The position numbers were made by a program, and so were the translations under genes. Under the pieces are notes generated by a model. That model was not told where the DNA came from and did not search any database. It saw nothing but the letters and a program-made list of their open reading frames with translations. Of a DNA stretch of 27,430 bases, positions 7,724 through 17,332 are shown piece by piece (the stretch's first letter is position 1; every line of letters begins with the position of its first letter). Origin of the DNA: a virus; IMG/VR virus record IMGVR_UViG_3300010354_000497, positions 1-27,430 of that record. One strand, 5' to 3'.

Positions 7724-10700
7724 CACTGAATCACCCAGTTGGCATCATCAACGAAACCATCAGCCATCACCAGGATTCCGCTGTCGGTGGTAGGCATGTG
7801 AACTGCCTCGATGCTAAACGCGCCATCTTCTGAGGGGGTGATGCGCTCAATCTGGTACGTGTTGGTCTGAGTCTCGGTGTTCACCAGCGTGAAGATGACA
7901 CCGGCGGGCGTGGCCATAGACCCGCCGCCGCTGACGACCAGGCTGGTGACCGCTGGCTCTGTGCCATTGCTGCCATTCCACGCCAGCACCTGATAGGTGC
8001 CGTCGCTGAAGGGCTGCGTGCTCACCAGGGCGCCATTCCCCAGCACAGCCCCATTGCGGAGCTCGCTGACGCTGGAGATGTCCATCGCCACCCGGATGAA
8101 ATCTCCGGGCTGGATGGCGGCCACCAGGCCCTCATGGGTGGTGGAGAACCGGACCGCATGGTCAACGATCCGGCGCATCCGGACCATGAACCGTGCCGCA
8201 TCGATGGCGTGCCGCCGGCTGGTGACGTAGTCGGTCAGATCAAGGGACTCGATCGGGTCGGTATCGGCCCCGAAGGGGCTGGCCTCCCGCACCAGAACCT
8301 CGCGCTCCGTCGGGAACACCCCAGGGTTGTCGAGGTTGACCGAGAGGCGCTCCTCCCGGTACTTGACGCTCACCTGGATGGGTCGCCGATCCTCGGGTTC
8401 CAGGTACTCCAGGGAGAAAGTCCCCTCGAGGATGTTGCCGGCAGTGAAGATGCCCTGGATGGCCACCGCTGCGGGGCTGCTGACGGTGCCAGGCCACGCG
8501 GGACGCAGCCAGAAGCGCCCGCCGCTCTCGCCGAAGAAGAGGAGGTGGGCCGCGGCCACATCTGCTGCCCACTGCCGCAGGTTGACTCGACCGACGAACC
8601 CGCCATCGAAGAAGAGCAGCCGGTCACGACACCAGGTAGCACTGGCCTCAAAGCTGGTTCCATCAATCAGCGCAGAGGTGATCTGATCCCCCTTGCCGTA
8701 GGTGGGGTCAGTCAGGACGTCTCTGAGCACCTCCGGCAGCAGGTGGGTGCCATCGGCCAGAGCCAGGGTCACGTAGACGCTCAGCTGGCCGAACTGCTGA
8801 AACTCGGGCCCGAAGCGGACATTGAAGCCGAGGATCGCCAGCCGGTCGTACTGGGGCGCGGTCTCGTTGGGGATGATCTCGTTGACGTTGACGATCTCGT
8901 GCTCGGGGCCGCTATCGGCACTGGAGCGCACCTCCTCGTAGACGAAGGCTTCGGCAAGTTTCCCCCAGGCATCGAGGTAGGAGCTGTTGTCGCTGTAGCC
9001 GATGCCGATCTCGCCATTGTTGCCGCGTTGGACGCTGGCCAGGCGGAAGCGTTCGGGGCCCAGGGAGCTGCGCAGGCCAGCCGGGATGAAGGCTGCACCA
9101 GAAGGCCCGATGGCACCGCGGAAGCTGATCGTGACGCCGTTTGTCGTAAGGGTGCGCTGGGTGGAGAGGCCGCTGTCGATCAGCTCGAGGTCGCCAGTGG
9201 CGGTGCCGGAGCGGATCTCCCAGCCGGACAGCGGCTCGAGCTGGTATTCCCACCGCTTGACGGAGGGCATCACCAGGCGGAAGTCGTTGAAGACGTTCTG
9301 CTGAGTGATGCCGCGGACGCCAAAGCAGGGGGCGAGCTCGGTGAAGGCGTCCTCGGTGCCGGCTTCGCGGTAGCGGATCCGAAAGAAGCTATAGCGCTCC
9401 TCGGAGCTGTTCATCTGGCCGCTGTTGAAAATATCGACGGTCAGGTAGTCACCCGGAGCGATTGCGTTGTCCTCCTTGTCGTAGCAAGCCCGGTCGTCGA
9501 TCTGCTCGTAGGTGAGCGTGTCGCGGAAATTGCAGAGGCCTGAGATGCGGATGCCAAGGGCACTGCGGAGGCAGACCTCAACGATCCGGCACTCCCGCAA
9601 GGTGGAGAAATTGGCAATGGCGATGCGGTATAGATGCGGGAAGTTCGTAGCTGAGTAGAAAGCGGGATCATCGAGTGCGCTCTTTGTGATGTCATTCAGA
9701 CTGACTGTCTGTGATGAGCCGCTGCGAACAATCTTGAGGGACACCTCCACGGAGTTGCCCTGAGCAGAGCTGACGGGTTCAAAGTCGGCGTCTGAGTTGA
9801 AGGCAATGTCTGCTGGGTTGCGCGCGGAGCAGATGGCCAGGGCACTGCCAACCTTGAGCAGTTCACCCACCTGGAGGCTGTCGTCCCAGGTCTTCTGCCG
9901 ACCGGCAACGGCGGCGGCCACATCACCGGATCGCTCCTGATGGACATCGAGGCGATCGTTCACCGAGACCGTGAGTGTGGCCTCGAGGTTGGTGTAGTCG
10001 TAGGTGACGACAGGCAAGCCGGCGACGATGGTGGTGGTCTTCGAGATCGAGACGACGTGCTCGGTGTAGATGTCTTTGCTGCCACGCACGAAGAAAATGC
10101 TGTAGCTCACGACGTACGTGCCATCGTCCTGAGTGGCGATTGCGGGTTCAACTGACTCTGGGCTGAGAGTGGCAATCACGGAGAGCGAATTGCCGGAGGA
10201 GAGGACGTCTCCGAGGTCGAGCCAACCCTCAACAGTCGAATCAGGAATGCTGGGGAAGGGGTTATCAGCGACCTCGGCACGTGTATCCCAGCTAGAGAGG
10301 TTCTCTCCTGCCTCGAACACGGTGAGTGCGTCTGACGTGTTGGAGAGGTGGTAGGTCCAGGTGCTGCCGTCGTTGTCGATGAGGCCTGAGCGACCGCTGA
10401 ACTTGGCCTTGAACTTGTTGCGTTGGGCCAGGGAAACGAAGTCCGGTTCACAGACAACGCGACCTTCAGCCTTGCTTCTCTTCTTGGAGCCGCTGACCTT
10501 GACGGTGATCTGTGCGTTGACTCCTGGCCTGAGAGATGGATTGACCCGAAAGCCCAAACCGTTGCCAATCAGGGTGTAGACGCCGAACTGCGTCTGGGTG
10601 TTGGGCCGGCGAGCATGACAGAACCAGGCCGCTGGATTGCCGTTTTCATCCGCAACGGCATACACATCCGATTCAGTCAACCTCCCGGGATCATTGCTGG

Positions 10701-11343
10701 TGCCAAGAATGCGATCAGAGGCCGTGATCCTGCCACCGTTGGGCCTGTAGTAGACCGTGAAACGAGCGTTCTCGTTGTTGCCCAGCAGATAGGAGCCAAG
10801 CGTGTTGTTTCCGATTGCGATATTCGACGGATCTATCTGAAGTCCCGGGTCGCCTTCACCGATCAGAAACATGGCGCGAAGGAACTGCCCTTTGTCGAGG
10901 GCGACGATCTGGCTCCAGATCAGTGGCGCATTGACGCGAAGGCCCCCGTAGAACTGCCCATCGATCAGCTCGCGGCGGGCATAGATCAACGGAATGAAAT
11001 CACCGATAGAAGCAACATCCTGAAGGGAGTCAAAACCACCGCGGGCAACAAAGCGCCGCAGGTTCTGAATGGTCTGCCCCTGCGTCTGGGTCTGCTGCAG
11101 CCGTGGCTGTTGCTGCTGCTTCGGCTTAAAGAATGACGCCGCGATCGTCAGTCCCACGGACACCAGGGTGGCGACCAATGAGATGGTTGCAAGTGTGGCG
11201 GGTTCTGCAACCACTGCTGGGCGTGGTTGCGCCATTGCTCGGCGGCGGACCTCCGCCTGGTAGAAGCGATATTGATCCTCTGTCAGGCCAAGAAGGTTGG
11301 CGATGTAGCGGTCTGACGGAAGCAGAGGCAGGTCGTCAGGCAT
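7723..11343 (-). CDS. Tail tip / host-specificity protein, lambda J-like (1206 aa)
   Basis: This is a large tail tip protein, probably the central hub through which DNA leaves and to which fibres attach. The N-terminus resembles the lambda I-J junction: residues 50-72 are hydrophobic (LATISLVATLVSVGLTIAAS), then comes a Gln-rich stretch (76-89), then TIQNLRRFVARGGFDSLQDV and ASIGDFIPLIYARREL, a segment recurring at the start of J-like proteins. The middle has PEVLRDVLTDPTYGKGD and AATWCRDR-like stretches typical of the J hub region, and the C-terminal part is strand-rich. Order (L-like, NlpC/P60-like, then J-like) matches the lambda tail module. The ATG 11343 start overlaps the preceding gene by 8 bases. 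The receptor-binding role may be shared with or taken over by the downstream giant fibre. Confidence 0.85.
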   Translation of the reverse strand: MPDDLPLLPSDRYIANLLGLTEDQYRFYQAEVRRRAMAQPRPAVVAEPATLATISLVATLVSVGLTIAASFFKPKQQQQPRLQQTQTQGQTIQNLRRFVARGGFDSLQDVASIGDFIPLIYARRELIDGQFYGGLRVNAPLIWSQIVALDKGQFLRAMFLIGEGDPGLQIDPSNIAIGNNTLGSYLLGNNENARFTVYYRPNGGRITASDRILGTSNDPGRLTESDVYAVADENGNPAAWFCHARRPNTQTQFGVYTLIGNGLGFRVNPSLRPGVNAQITVKVSGSKKRSKAEGRVVCEPDFVSLAQRNKFKAKFSGRSGLIDNDGSTWTYHLSNTSDALTVFEAGENLSSWDTRAEVADNPFPSIPDSTVEGWLDLGDVLSSGNSLSVIATLSPESVEPAIATQDDGTYVVSYSIFFVRGSKDIYTEHVVSISKTTTIVAGLPVVTYDYTNLEATLTVSVNDRLDVHQERSGDVAAAVAGRQKTWDDSLQVGELLKVGSALAICSARNPADIAFNSDADFEPVSSAQGNSVEVSLKIVRSGSSQTVSLNDITKSALDDPAFYSATNFPHLYRIAIANFSTLRECRIVEVCLRSALGIRISGLCNFRDTLTYEQIDDRACYDKEDNAIAPGDYLTVDIFNSGQMNSSEERYSFFRIRYREAGTEDAFTELAPCFGVRGITQQNVFNDFRLVMPSVKRWEYQLEPLSGWEIRSGTATGDLELIDSGLSTQRTLTTNGVTISFRGAIGPSGAAFIPAGLRSSLGPERFRLASVQRGNNGEIGIGYSDNSSYLDAWGKLAEAFVYEEVRSSADSGPEHEIVNVNEIIPNETAPQYDRLAILGFNVRFGPEFQQFGQLSVYVTLALADGTHLLPEVLRDVLTDPTYGKGDQITSALIDGTSFEASATWCRDRLLFFDGGFVGRVNLRQWAADVAAAHLLFFGESGGRFWLRPAWPGTVSSPAAVAIQGIFTAGNILEGTFSLEYLEPEDRRPIQVSVKYREERLSVNLDNPGVFPTEREVLVREASPFGADTDPIESLDLTDYVTSRRHAIDAARFMVRMRRIVDHAVRFSTTHEGLVAAIQPGDFIRVAMDISSVSELRNGAVLGNGALVSTQPFSDGTYQVLAWNGSNGTEPAVTSLVVSGGGSMATPAGVIFTLVNTETQTNTYQIERITPSEDGAFSIEAVHMPTTDSGILVMADGFVDDANWVIQ

Positions 11344-11725
11344 GCTTCAGGCGCCGATAATTCAGGGGGCGCATGCTGCTCAGCGGCACCCACACAACAC
11401 CCACCGTAGCCTTCACAGTCAGAAGGCCGTTATCAACAACAACAGCGATTGAAAAATCACCTTCCGTCGGAAGAAGCGTCATCGCAAAATCCTCTGGTCC
11501 TGGCACCTGCTCGGTGAGTCGATACCAGTCCGCCTCGATTGCCTTAAAGTCACGTTGCGCCAGCCATCGATACCATTGCCGCTCCACGGCTGGTGGATTG
11601 AGGCCGGCATCGGCGAGAACTTGCAGCACCAGGCGGATGCAATCGGTTGCGTTGCTGCGCTGCGGATCCGCACCCATCCGATACGGCAGTCCCACGTAGC
11701 GCATCCAGCTCTTGCTGCCGCTCAT
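11336..11725 (-). CDS. NlpC/P60-like tail protein, probably degenerate (129 aa)
   Basis: The sequence WMRYVGLPYRMGADPQRSNA followed by TDCIRLVLQVL matches the N-terminal half of NlpC/P60 cysteine peptidases, with the candidate catalytic Cys at residue 29 in the usual D-C context. In lambda gpK and related tail proteins this domain cuts peptidoglycan during entry or assembly. The expected catalytic His after the central strands is not visible; the only His is at residue 128, next to the C-terminus. Either the enzyme is inactive and structural, or the fold is changed. The ATG 11725 start forms an ATGA overlap with the L-like gene, and the position directly before the J-like gene is what one expects for a gpK-type protein. 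Confidence 0.65.
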   Translation of the reverse strand: MSGSKSWMRYVGLPYRMGADPQRSNATDCIRLVLQVLADAGLNPPAVERQWYRWLAQRDFKAIEADWYRLTEQVPGPEDFAMTLLPTEGDFSIAVVVDNGLLTVKATVGVVWVPLSSMRPLNYRRLKHA

Positions 11726-12192
11726 GCCGCGGAGAGGCTGCCACTGGATGGCAGGCTGCCCACCAATCGACTGCTCAGGGTGCGCCGCGGAATCTGGCTG
11801 TCAACGGCATCAAGCGGTGAAGCCAGGCGCAAGACGATCCGCTCTGTGGTCACCTCTGGCCTGCTGCAGGTCCACGTCTCCGTCGTGACCTGAAACACCT
11901 CCGAGAACGATATGGGATCCAGCAGAACGACCGTGATCTCGCACAGCCAGCTCTGCTCGCAGGCTTCACGAAACAGGTTTGCCACCAGCTGGTCGACTGG
12001 GGCGACGATCGCTGAATCGGAGCGGTCACCGCCCTTGGTGCCGGCACCCGGCGTCACAGCAAAAGGGGCAAAAAAGTATGTCACGCCTTGTCGGCTGGGA
12101 TTCTCTCCTACAAAGAAGTTCTGGAAGTTGTAGGAGAGATACTGTCCTTCAGTATCTTTGAATCGGACGTAATTACAAAATGCAACGGCCAT
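11722..12192 (-). CDS. Minor tail protein, lambda L-like (156 aa)
   Basis: The gene lies two bases after the tape measure stop and directly before the NlpC/P60-like gene, the place of distal tail and L-type genes. The C-terminal segment VLRLASPLDAVDSQIPRRTL resembles the end of lambda gpL-type proteins, where a strand followed by SPLD...PRR is common. The four-Cys iron-sulphur signature of lambda gpL is not evident, so this may be a shorter relative or a DUF1833-type protein. The middle, PVDQLVANLFREACEQSWLC, is predicted helical. The function, linking tape measure end, tube and tip, is an inference from order. Confidence 0.6.
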   Translation of the reverse strand: MAVAFCNYVRFKDTEGQYLSYNFQNFFVGENPSRQGVTYFFAPFAVTPGAGTKGGDRSDSAIVAPVDQLVANLFREACEQSWLCEITVVLLDPISFSEVFQVTTETWTCSRPEVTTERIVLRLASPLDAVDSQIPRRTLSSRLVGSLPSSGSLSAA

Positions 12193-12194
12193 GT

Positions 12195-15100
12195 TCAGAT
12201 CCCCACCTGTCGTCGTGCCTTCACTGAGTTCTTGAGCGCGCCCAGGGTGAGCGCTCGGCCACGTTCGGCGGCGCTGGCCATCCCACGCTCGAATTGCTCT
12301 GCAGTGACGTAGGCGGTCTGGTTGATCACCTCTGACTGATACCTGATGTCAATGGGCTTGCTGGAAGCTGTCATCGTGCTGGCCAGCACCCGCTCGGTCA
12401 TGCGTTCCCGGGTGATGCTGCTGGCGGCGGCCAGTGCCTGGCGAGCGGCAGCAAACGCTGATCCGGTCGCGGCTCCTGAGCGGCCATTGCTGCCGCCGGC
12501 ATAGGCCTGCCCCAGCGTTCCCTCCTGGCCGGTGGGATCGTCTACGCCCATGCCCCCCTGCCCCTGGGGCATACCTGCCAGTGCATTGCGAGAGGCCAGC
12601 AGGGCCCGGGTCTGGTCGTTCGGGATGACTGTGCCGGAGGTGGAGGGGATGAACAGCTCCATGCCCTGCTCCCCGACCAGATACGGCTGATTGCTGGTCG
12701 CGGGCCCACCGCCAGCAAGGCCTGGCACGCCGGTGAGCATCGGCATGGTGAAAACGCTGCCGCCGCCTCCTGGTCTGGGACCACCGAACAGGCCAGCGAT
12801 GGACCCGATCGACCCAAAAATGCCGGCCAGGCCCATCAGCGTGTTGTAAGTGCCGCCCTTGCTCATCTGCTGGGCACCGCCGACACCCATGGCGACGCCA
12901 CCGAGGACGGCCGCCACCCGCCCAAAACTCTGCATCAGGCTCTCGAATCCACCGGCCGCCTGGCCGGCTGTGGTGGCCACCACGTTGATGGCACCGCTGG
13001 CGGCATCCATCGACTGGCCGAACCCCTCAGCACTGCTGCTCAGCGCTACCTGCAGCGGCTCCAACGTGAAGGCGTCGCCGCTGAGCGGCTGGATCGCAGC
13101 GTCAGGCGTGCTGCCGGAGAACGGCAGGGCCTTTGCTGCCACTGGCCCCTGGGCCGCCTGCAGCATCGTGTCGGCCGCTCGCTGCATGGTGTCCGCTGCC
13201 CGCTGCTGCCCGTCGGCCGCCTGCTGCTGGGCCACCTGCCGCGCCTGCTCCTCCACGTCCACGCCGCTGAACTGCCGGAACAGGTTCTGGGTGATCGCCT
13301 GCTCGATCGGCGCCAAGGCGGCATCGATCAGTGCCCCGGTAAAGCGTTCCGCCATCGACTGGCTGATCCCCTCCGCCAGGCCGGCCAGATCGAAGCCCTG
13401 CCCCTGGAACAGCTGCCCCATGACCCCTCGCAGGCTGCTGCCGATCGTGCCGGCGATCGCTTCGGTCATCTGGGCAGCCATCCGGCCGCGTGGCGTCCCC
13501 AGTACATCGGCGGTGAGGGTTGCTCGGGTTCGCTCAAGCCTCAACGCGTCCTGCTGCGCCTGCTGCGTGGCGGTGAGGTTCTGGCGTGTGTTCGCCAGTT
13601 GCTGCTCGAGTTTCGGGGTGAAGACGTCTCGCTGCTCCTTGATTTGGTCGATCAGCTGGTTGCTGAGGTCGATCGAGCGATCGAGCGCGTCTGTGTTCGC
13701 TTCGAGCGCGTTCGTGTTGCTGGTGACCGGTGCCGCCGGCGCTGCCGCCATGCCTGCGCCTGGGATGTTGGCCGGATCCCCACCAAAGAAGCGCCTCAGG
13801 GCTTCTGCCCTGTGCGGAGCCATCAGCCCCACGCCGCTACGGGGGGAGGTGCCAAACGCATCCCGGCTGTCGATGTTTGCCTTGGGATTGCCTCCCAGCA
13901 CCGTCCGGTAGAGCGTCAGGAGGTCTGCCCCCTGGGTGGACATGCCGACCCCACTGAACCGGTCCTGGAAGTAGCGCACAACAGGCCCCTGCACCTGCTC
14001 CTCGAAGCTCTGGCGCTCGTTGGCGCCGTAGGCCCTGCGCTCGTTGGGGCCGAACTGGATCAGGCCCATGTAGTTGCCACCGGCGCCGCCCCATTTCGAG
14101 GGGCTGTAGGTGCCGCCTGTCTCGAAACCGATGATCGTGGCCAGATCCAGAGGGCTCACGCCGAGCTTGCCGGCTGCAGCGACCAGGGCCCTGGCCTGAC
14201 TGCTGAGGTTGCCGCCGCCAGTTGCTGCTGATCGAGCTGGCAGCACCGGAGCCGCTGGCCCACCGCCGCCAACCCACGTCCCGATCGGGATGGAGGTGGC
14301 GTCCCCTCCTCCGGCGCCAACCGGTGCCACAGAGGCCGCTGCAGTCGCTGACAGGGCATCCCGCTGCGACCGCAGCCCCAACAGGTCGCGCTCCGCCTGC
14401 AGCCGCGCCTGGATGCCCTTCTGCTCGAACAGTTGCCGCTCCATGTTCAGCTGGAAGATCCGCTGCTCCGATCGCTCGCGCATCTGCTGGAGCTCCAGCT
14501 GCTGCCGCTGCTGCTCCTGCTCGAGGTTGAGCTGCCGCTGCTTCAGGTCGTACACCCTGCGGGTGGCCTCTGCTTCGCTCACGAAGCCCTCGGCACCGGC
14601 GGCGAGCGCTTCGATCTGCGCACCGATCACCGCCCGCACCGAAGTGGGGTTTTCGGCCGCCTGCTGCTGCGCCTGCACCACCTTCAGTTCGGCCTCCGCC
14701 GCCTGGAGAGCGGCACTGGTCTGCGACTTCTGCACCTCCAGCCGGCTCTCGGCCAGCCGCGCCAGCTTCTCGGCAGATCGCTCCTCGTACTGCAGATCGC
14801 GGATCTGTTTCTCACGTTCGCCGCCGAGCCACACCAGGCCCCGCAGCTGCCGGTCCCGTTCGTTGTTGATGTCCTGCTCCTGCCGCTGCAGATCGGCCAT
14901 CAAGGCCTGTTGCTCGCGGGTGAGGCCGGCCATCTCGGCCTGGATGCCCAGCTGTTGCTCACGGATGCCCAGGCCCCGCTCCTCTAGTGCGTTCGTCTGC
15001 TGGATCACGCCGACCATCTCGTTCTGCAGCCCCACCGTTCGGTCGACCACCTCAAGCTGCTGGTTGCGGAGCTTCAGCTCGGCCGCGGCCTCCTGGTACT

Positions 15101-17297
15101 GGCGCAGGAAGCCCTGGTACTCGGTCGTGTTGCTGCGCACCGTCATCATCCGCTGCCGGATGTCGGCAATGGCCGCCTGAGACTTGTCGCGCTGGATCTG
15201 GATCTCCAGCCGCTGGATCTTCAGCTGCTCCTGCTGCAGGCGCTGCTGCCGTAGCTGGATTTGCAGCTGCATCTGGAGCATCTCCCGCTCAGTGCCGAGC
15301 AGGGCCCGCCGCTCGTTGATCCGCTCCTGCTCTTGCCGCAGCGCCAGATCGTTGCGGCGCTCCTCGGCTTCCAGGCGCGCCTCCGGCGAGGAGGCCAGCT
15401 GCACGGCGAAGTTGGCCCGGGAGGACTGCAGGCCGCGGCGGCCCTCCGCCAGCTGGTTCAGCTGCTCCTGCAGGGTCTTCTGGGCGCCCATGAGCCGCAG
15501 GGCCTGCTCGAGGCCCTGCACCTCGTTCTTGATGCGGTCCTGCACCAGCTGGGAGAGCTCCTTCGCCTCATTCAGCCGGCGGGTGCTACCGGTGCCCAGC
15601 CTGGCGTTTCGCGCCTCCAGCAGCTCAGTGGTGGAGCGCTGGAGGTTGAGGGAGCGCAGCTCGGGGATCTCGCCGCCACCGAGGGAGTTTGTGAACTCCG
15701 CCTCCACGTCTGCCTGGCGGCCCAGGATCTGTTTGTCCGATAGGCCGCCGAGCTTGCCCTGAATCCAGACGATCCGCTTGGCCAGCTCAACAAACGGGCG
15801 CGCGACAACCGCCGCGGCCGCGTCAGCCTTCTCGATCAGGTCGTCGAAGAACTTCAGGATGGCCTGGAAGCCTTGCTCCCGGGACTGCCCCTGCACCTGG
15901 GTGAGGACCCGCAGGAAGGTGCCGAATGGTCGCAGCAGGGCGGATATCCGGGCTGCCCACAGCTCAAAGACCTTGGCGATCACCGTCAAGATCTCGCCGA
16001 ACTGCCGGAAGGGGAGCGCCAGGCCGGCGAGGCCACCCACCAGACCGATCAGCTCCAGGGCCGGCCTCAGCACAGACGCCAGGATTGAACCCAGCGGCAC
16101 CAGCCAGCCGACGATCTCCCCGACCATCACCACTACGGGCTCCAGGCCTTCCGACAGGCTGCGCATCAGCCCCGCAAACGATCCCTGCAGGGCATTCAGG
16201 GGCTGCAGCACGGCCTGCATGGCCCGGGCCAGACCACGCTCCAGGGCCTGGCCACCCTCTGTCGCGATTGTCTGGAAGACGTCCTGGAAGTTGCTCTGGA
16301 CGTTGGAGAGGGAAGCGGCGAGGACCTTCTGACCGTCGTAGAGCTTCTCCAGCTTCTGCATCAGGTCGTCGTAATACTTGCCCTCCGACTGCAGCTGTTG
16401 GATCTTCTCCCTGGCCCCTGCTCCATAGAGCTTCATGGCCAGCTGGTCGTACATCTGGACGTCGCCTGTCACCAGGCTCTGCACCTCAGAGCGCAGCTGC
16501 TGGCCCGGCACGCCGAGGGTGTTGGCCGCGGCAGCGACGCGCGTCGAGAGCTTCCGGATGTTGCCCAGGTCCTGGCCCTTCTCGCCCAAGGACGCGGAGT
16601 TCTGCAGGATGAGGTTGAAGCCCTCGTATATCTCGGCTGAGGTGGCGCCAGAGATCTGCGCGACCTCCTTCTGGATCTCCTTGAACTCCCGGGTGATGAC
16701 CCCCCGGACAGCCCGCATCTGATTGGCGGTGCCCTCGATGCCTTTCCCGTCAGGTCCGAGGATCGCGAACGACTGGGAGGTGAAGATCCCGGCCTCTGCC
16801 ACCTGCTGGTTGAAGCGGCCGGCCTCCTGCGACAGCTGCTGCAGCGGCCCCAGCACGCTGTTCACCGCGGCTGACACGCCGAAGAAAATGGCCTGCAGGC
16901 CCTGAGCCGCCAGTCCGAGCTGACCCAGCACCGGCAGGGCCCGGCTGGCCATCCCCATGGCGCCGCCCAGGGCCCCACCCAGCTGTCCCAACCCGCCGCC
17001 CGCACCACCGGCCGCGCCGCCAATGCCTCCCAGTGCCTGGGTCAGCCCTGCCCATGCGCTGCTATCACCGCGAAGGCCTTCCCCAACCCGTCGGAGGATT
17101 TCGTTCAGGCCGTTGAGGCGGTTCTGAACGGCATCGATCTCTCGGCTCGCCTGACCGGTGTCCGCGTCAAACTTGACCTTGATCCCTTGGCGCTCCAGCT
17201 GGTCGGTGTAGCGCTTGAGGGTCTCGAGCTCGCGATCCAGCGCGCTGCGGTCGCCATAGAGGCGCAGAAACGCTGAGCCGAGGCTGATCCCCTCCAC
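12195..17297 (-). CDS. Tape measure protein with lytic transglycosylase domain (1700 aa)
   Basis: This protein sets tail length and is ejected ahead of the DNA. Residues 1-90 are helical. About 95-165 and 385-430 are Gly/Ala-rich hydrophobic segments that could insert in membranes. About 480-1000 is long Gln/Glu/Arg-rich coiled coil. About 1035-1170 resembles a lysozyme-like transglycosylase: ATIIGFETGGTYSPSKWGG with candidate catalytic Glu 1059, then GLIQFG. About 1430-1505 is again hydrophobic. Near 1540, YLVGEQGMELFIPS and SGTVIPN form the usual C-terminal tape measure signature. The start is GTG 17297 with AGGGA just upstream. At about 0.15 nm per residue, the general rule for siphoviruses, the tail would be near 250 nm. 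The position directly after G/GT supports the call. Confidence 0.95.
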   Translation of the reverse strand: MEGISLGSAFLRLYGDRSALDRELETLKRYTDQLERQGIKVKFDADTGQASREIDAVQNRLNGLNEILRRVGEGLRGDSSAWAGLTQALGGIGGAAGGAGGGLGQLGGALGGAMGMASRALPVLGQLGLAAQGLQAIFFGVSAAVNSVLGPLQQLSQEAGRFNQQVAEAGIFTSQSFAILGPDGKGIEGTANQMRAVRGVITREFKEIQKEVAQISGATSAEIYEGFNLILQNSASLGEKGQDLGNIRKLSTRVAAAANTLGVPGQQLRSEVQSLVTGDVQMYDQLAMKLYGAGAREKIQQLQSEGKYYDDLMQKLEKLYDGQKVLAASLSNVQSNFQDVFQTIATEGGQALERGLARAMQAVLQPLNALQGSFAGLMRSLSEGLEPVVVMVGEIVGWLVPLGSILASVLRPALELIGLVGGLAGLALPFRQFGEILTVIAKVFELWAARISALLRPFGTFLRVLTQVQGQSREQGFQAILKFFDDLIEKADAAAAVVARPFVELAKRIVWIQGKLGGLSDKQILGRQADVEAEFTNSLGGGEIPELRSLNLQRSTTELLEARNARLGTGSTRRLNEAKELSQLVQDRIKNEVQGLEQALRLMGAQKTLQEQLNQLAEGRRGLQSSRANFAVQLASSPEARLEAEERRNDLALRQEQERINERRALLGTEREMLQMQLQIQLRQQRLQQEQLKIQRLEIQIQRDKSQAAIADIRQRMMTVRSNTTEYQGFLRQYQEAAAELKLRNQQLEVVDRTVGLQNEMVGVIQQTNALEERGLGIREQQLGIQAEMAGLTREQQALMADLQRQEQDINNERDRQLRGLVWLGGEREKQIRDLQYEERSAEKLARLAESRLEVQKSQTSAALQAAEAELKVVQAQQQAAENPTSVRAVIGAQIEALAAGAEGFVSEAEATRRVYDLKQRQLNLEQEQQRQQLELQQMRERSEQRIFQLNMERQLFEQKGIQARLQAERDLLGLRSQRDALSATAAASVAPVGAGGGDATSIPIGTWVGGGGPAAPVLPARSAATGGGNLSSQARALVAAAGKLGVSPLDLATIIGFETGGTYSPSKWGGAGGNYMGLIQFGPNERRAYGANERQSFEEQVQGPVVRYFQDRFSGVGMSTQGADLLTLYRTVLGGNPKANIDSRDAFGTSPRSGVGLMAPHRAEALRRFFGGDPANIPGAGMAAAPAAPVTSNTNALEANTDALDRSIDLSNQLIDQIKEQRDVFTPKLEQQLANTRQNLTATQQAQQDALRLERTRATLTADVLGTPRGRMAAQMTEAIAGTIGSSLRGVMGQLFQGQGFDLAGLAEGISQSMAERFTGALIDAALAPIEQAITQNLFRQFSGVDVEEQARQVAQQQAADGQQRAADTMQRAADTMLQAAQGPVAAKALPFSGSTPDAAIQPLSGDAFTLEPLQVALSSSAEGFGQSMDAASGAINVVATTAGQAAGGFESLMQSFGRVAAVLGGVAMGVGGAQQMSKGGTYNTLMGLAGIFGSIGSIAGLFGGPRPGGGGSVFTMPMLTGVPGLAGGGPATSNQPYLVGEQGMELFIPSTSGTVIPNDQTRALLASRNALAGMPQGQGGMGVDDPTGQEGTLGQAYAGGSNGRSGAATGSAFAAARQALAAASSITRERMTERVLASTMTASSKPIDIRYQSEVINQTAYVTAEQFERGMASAAERGRALTLGALKNSVKARRQVGI

Positions 17298-17332
17298 CGA
17301 TCCCTATCTCATTTCCTCATTCTGCCGGTGCT

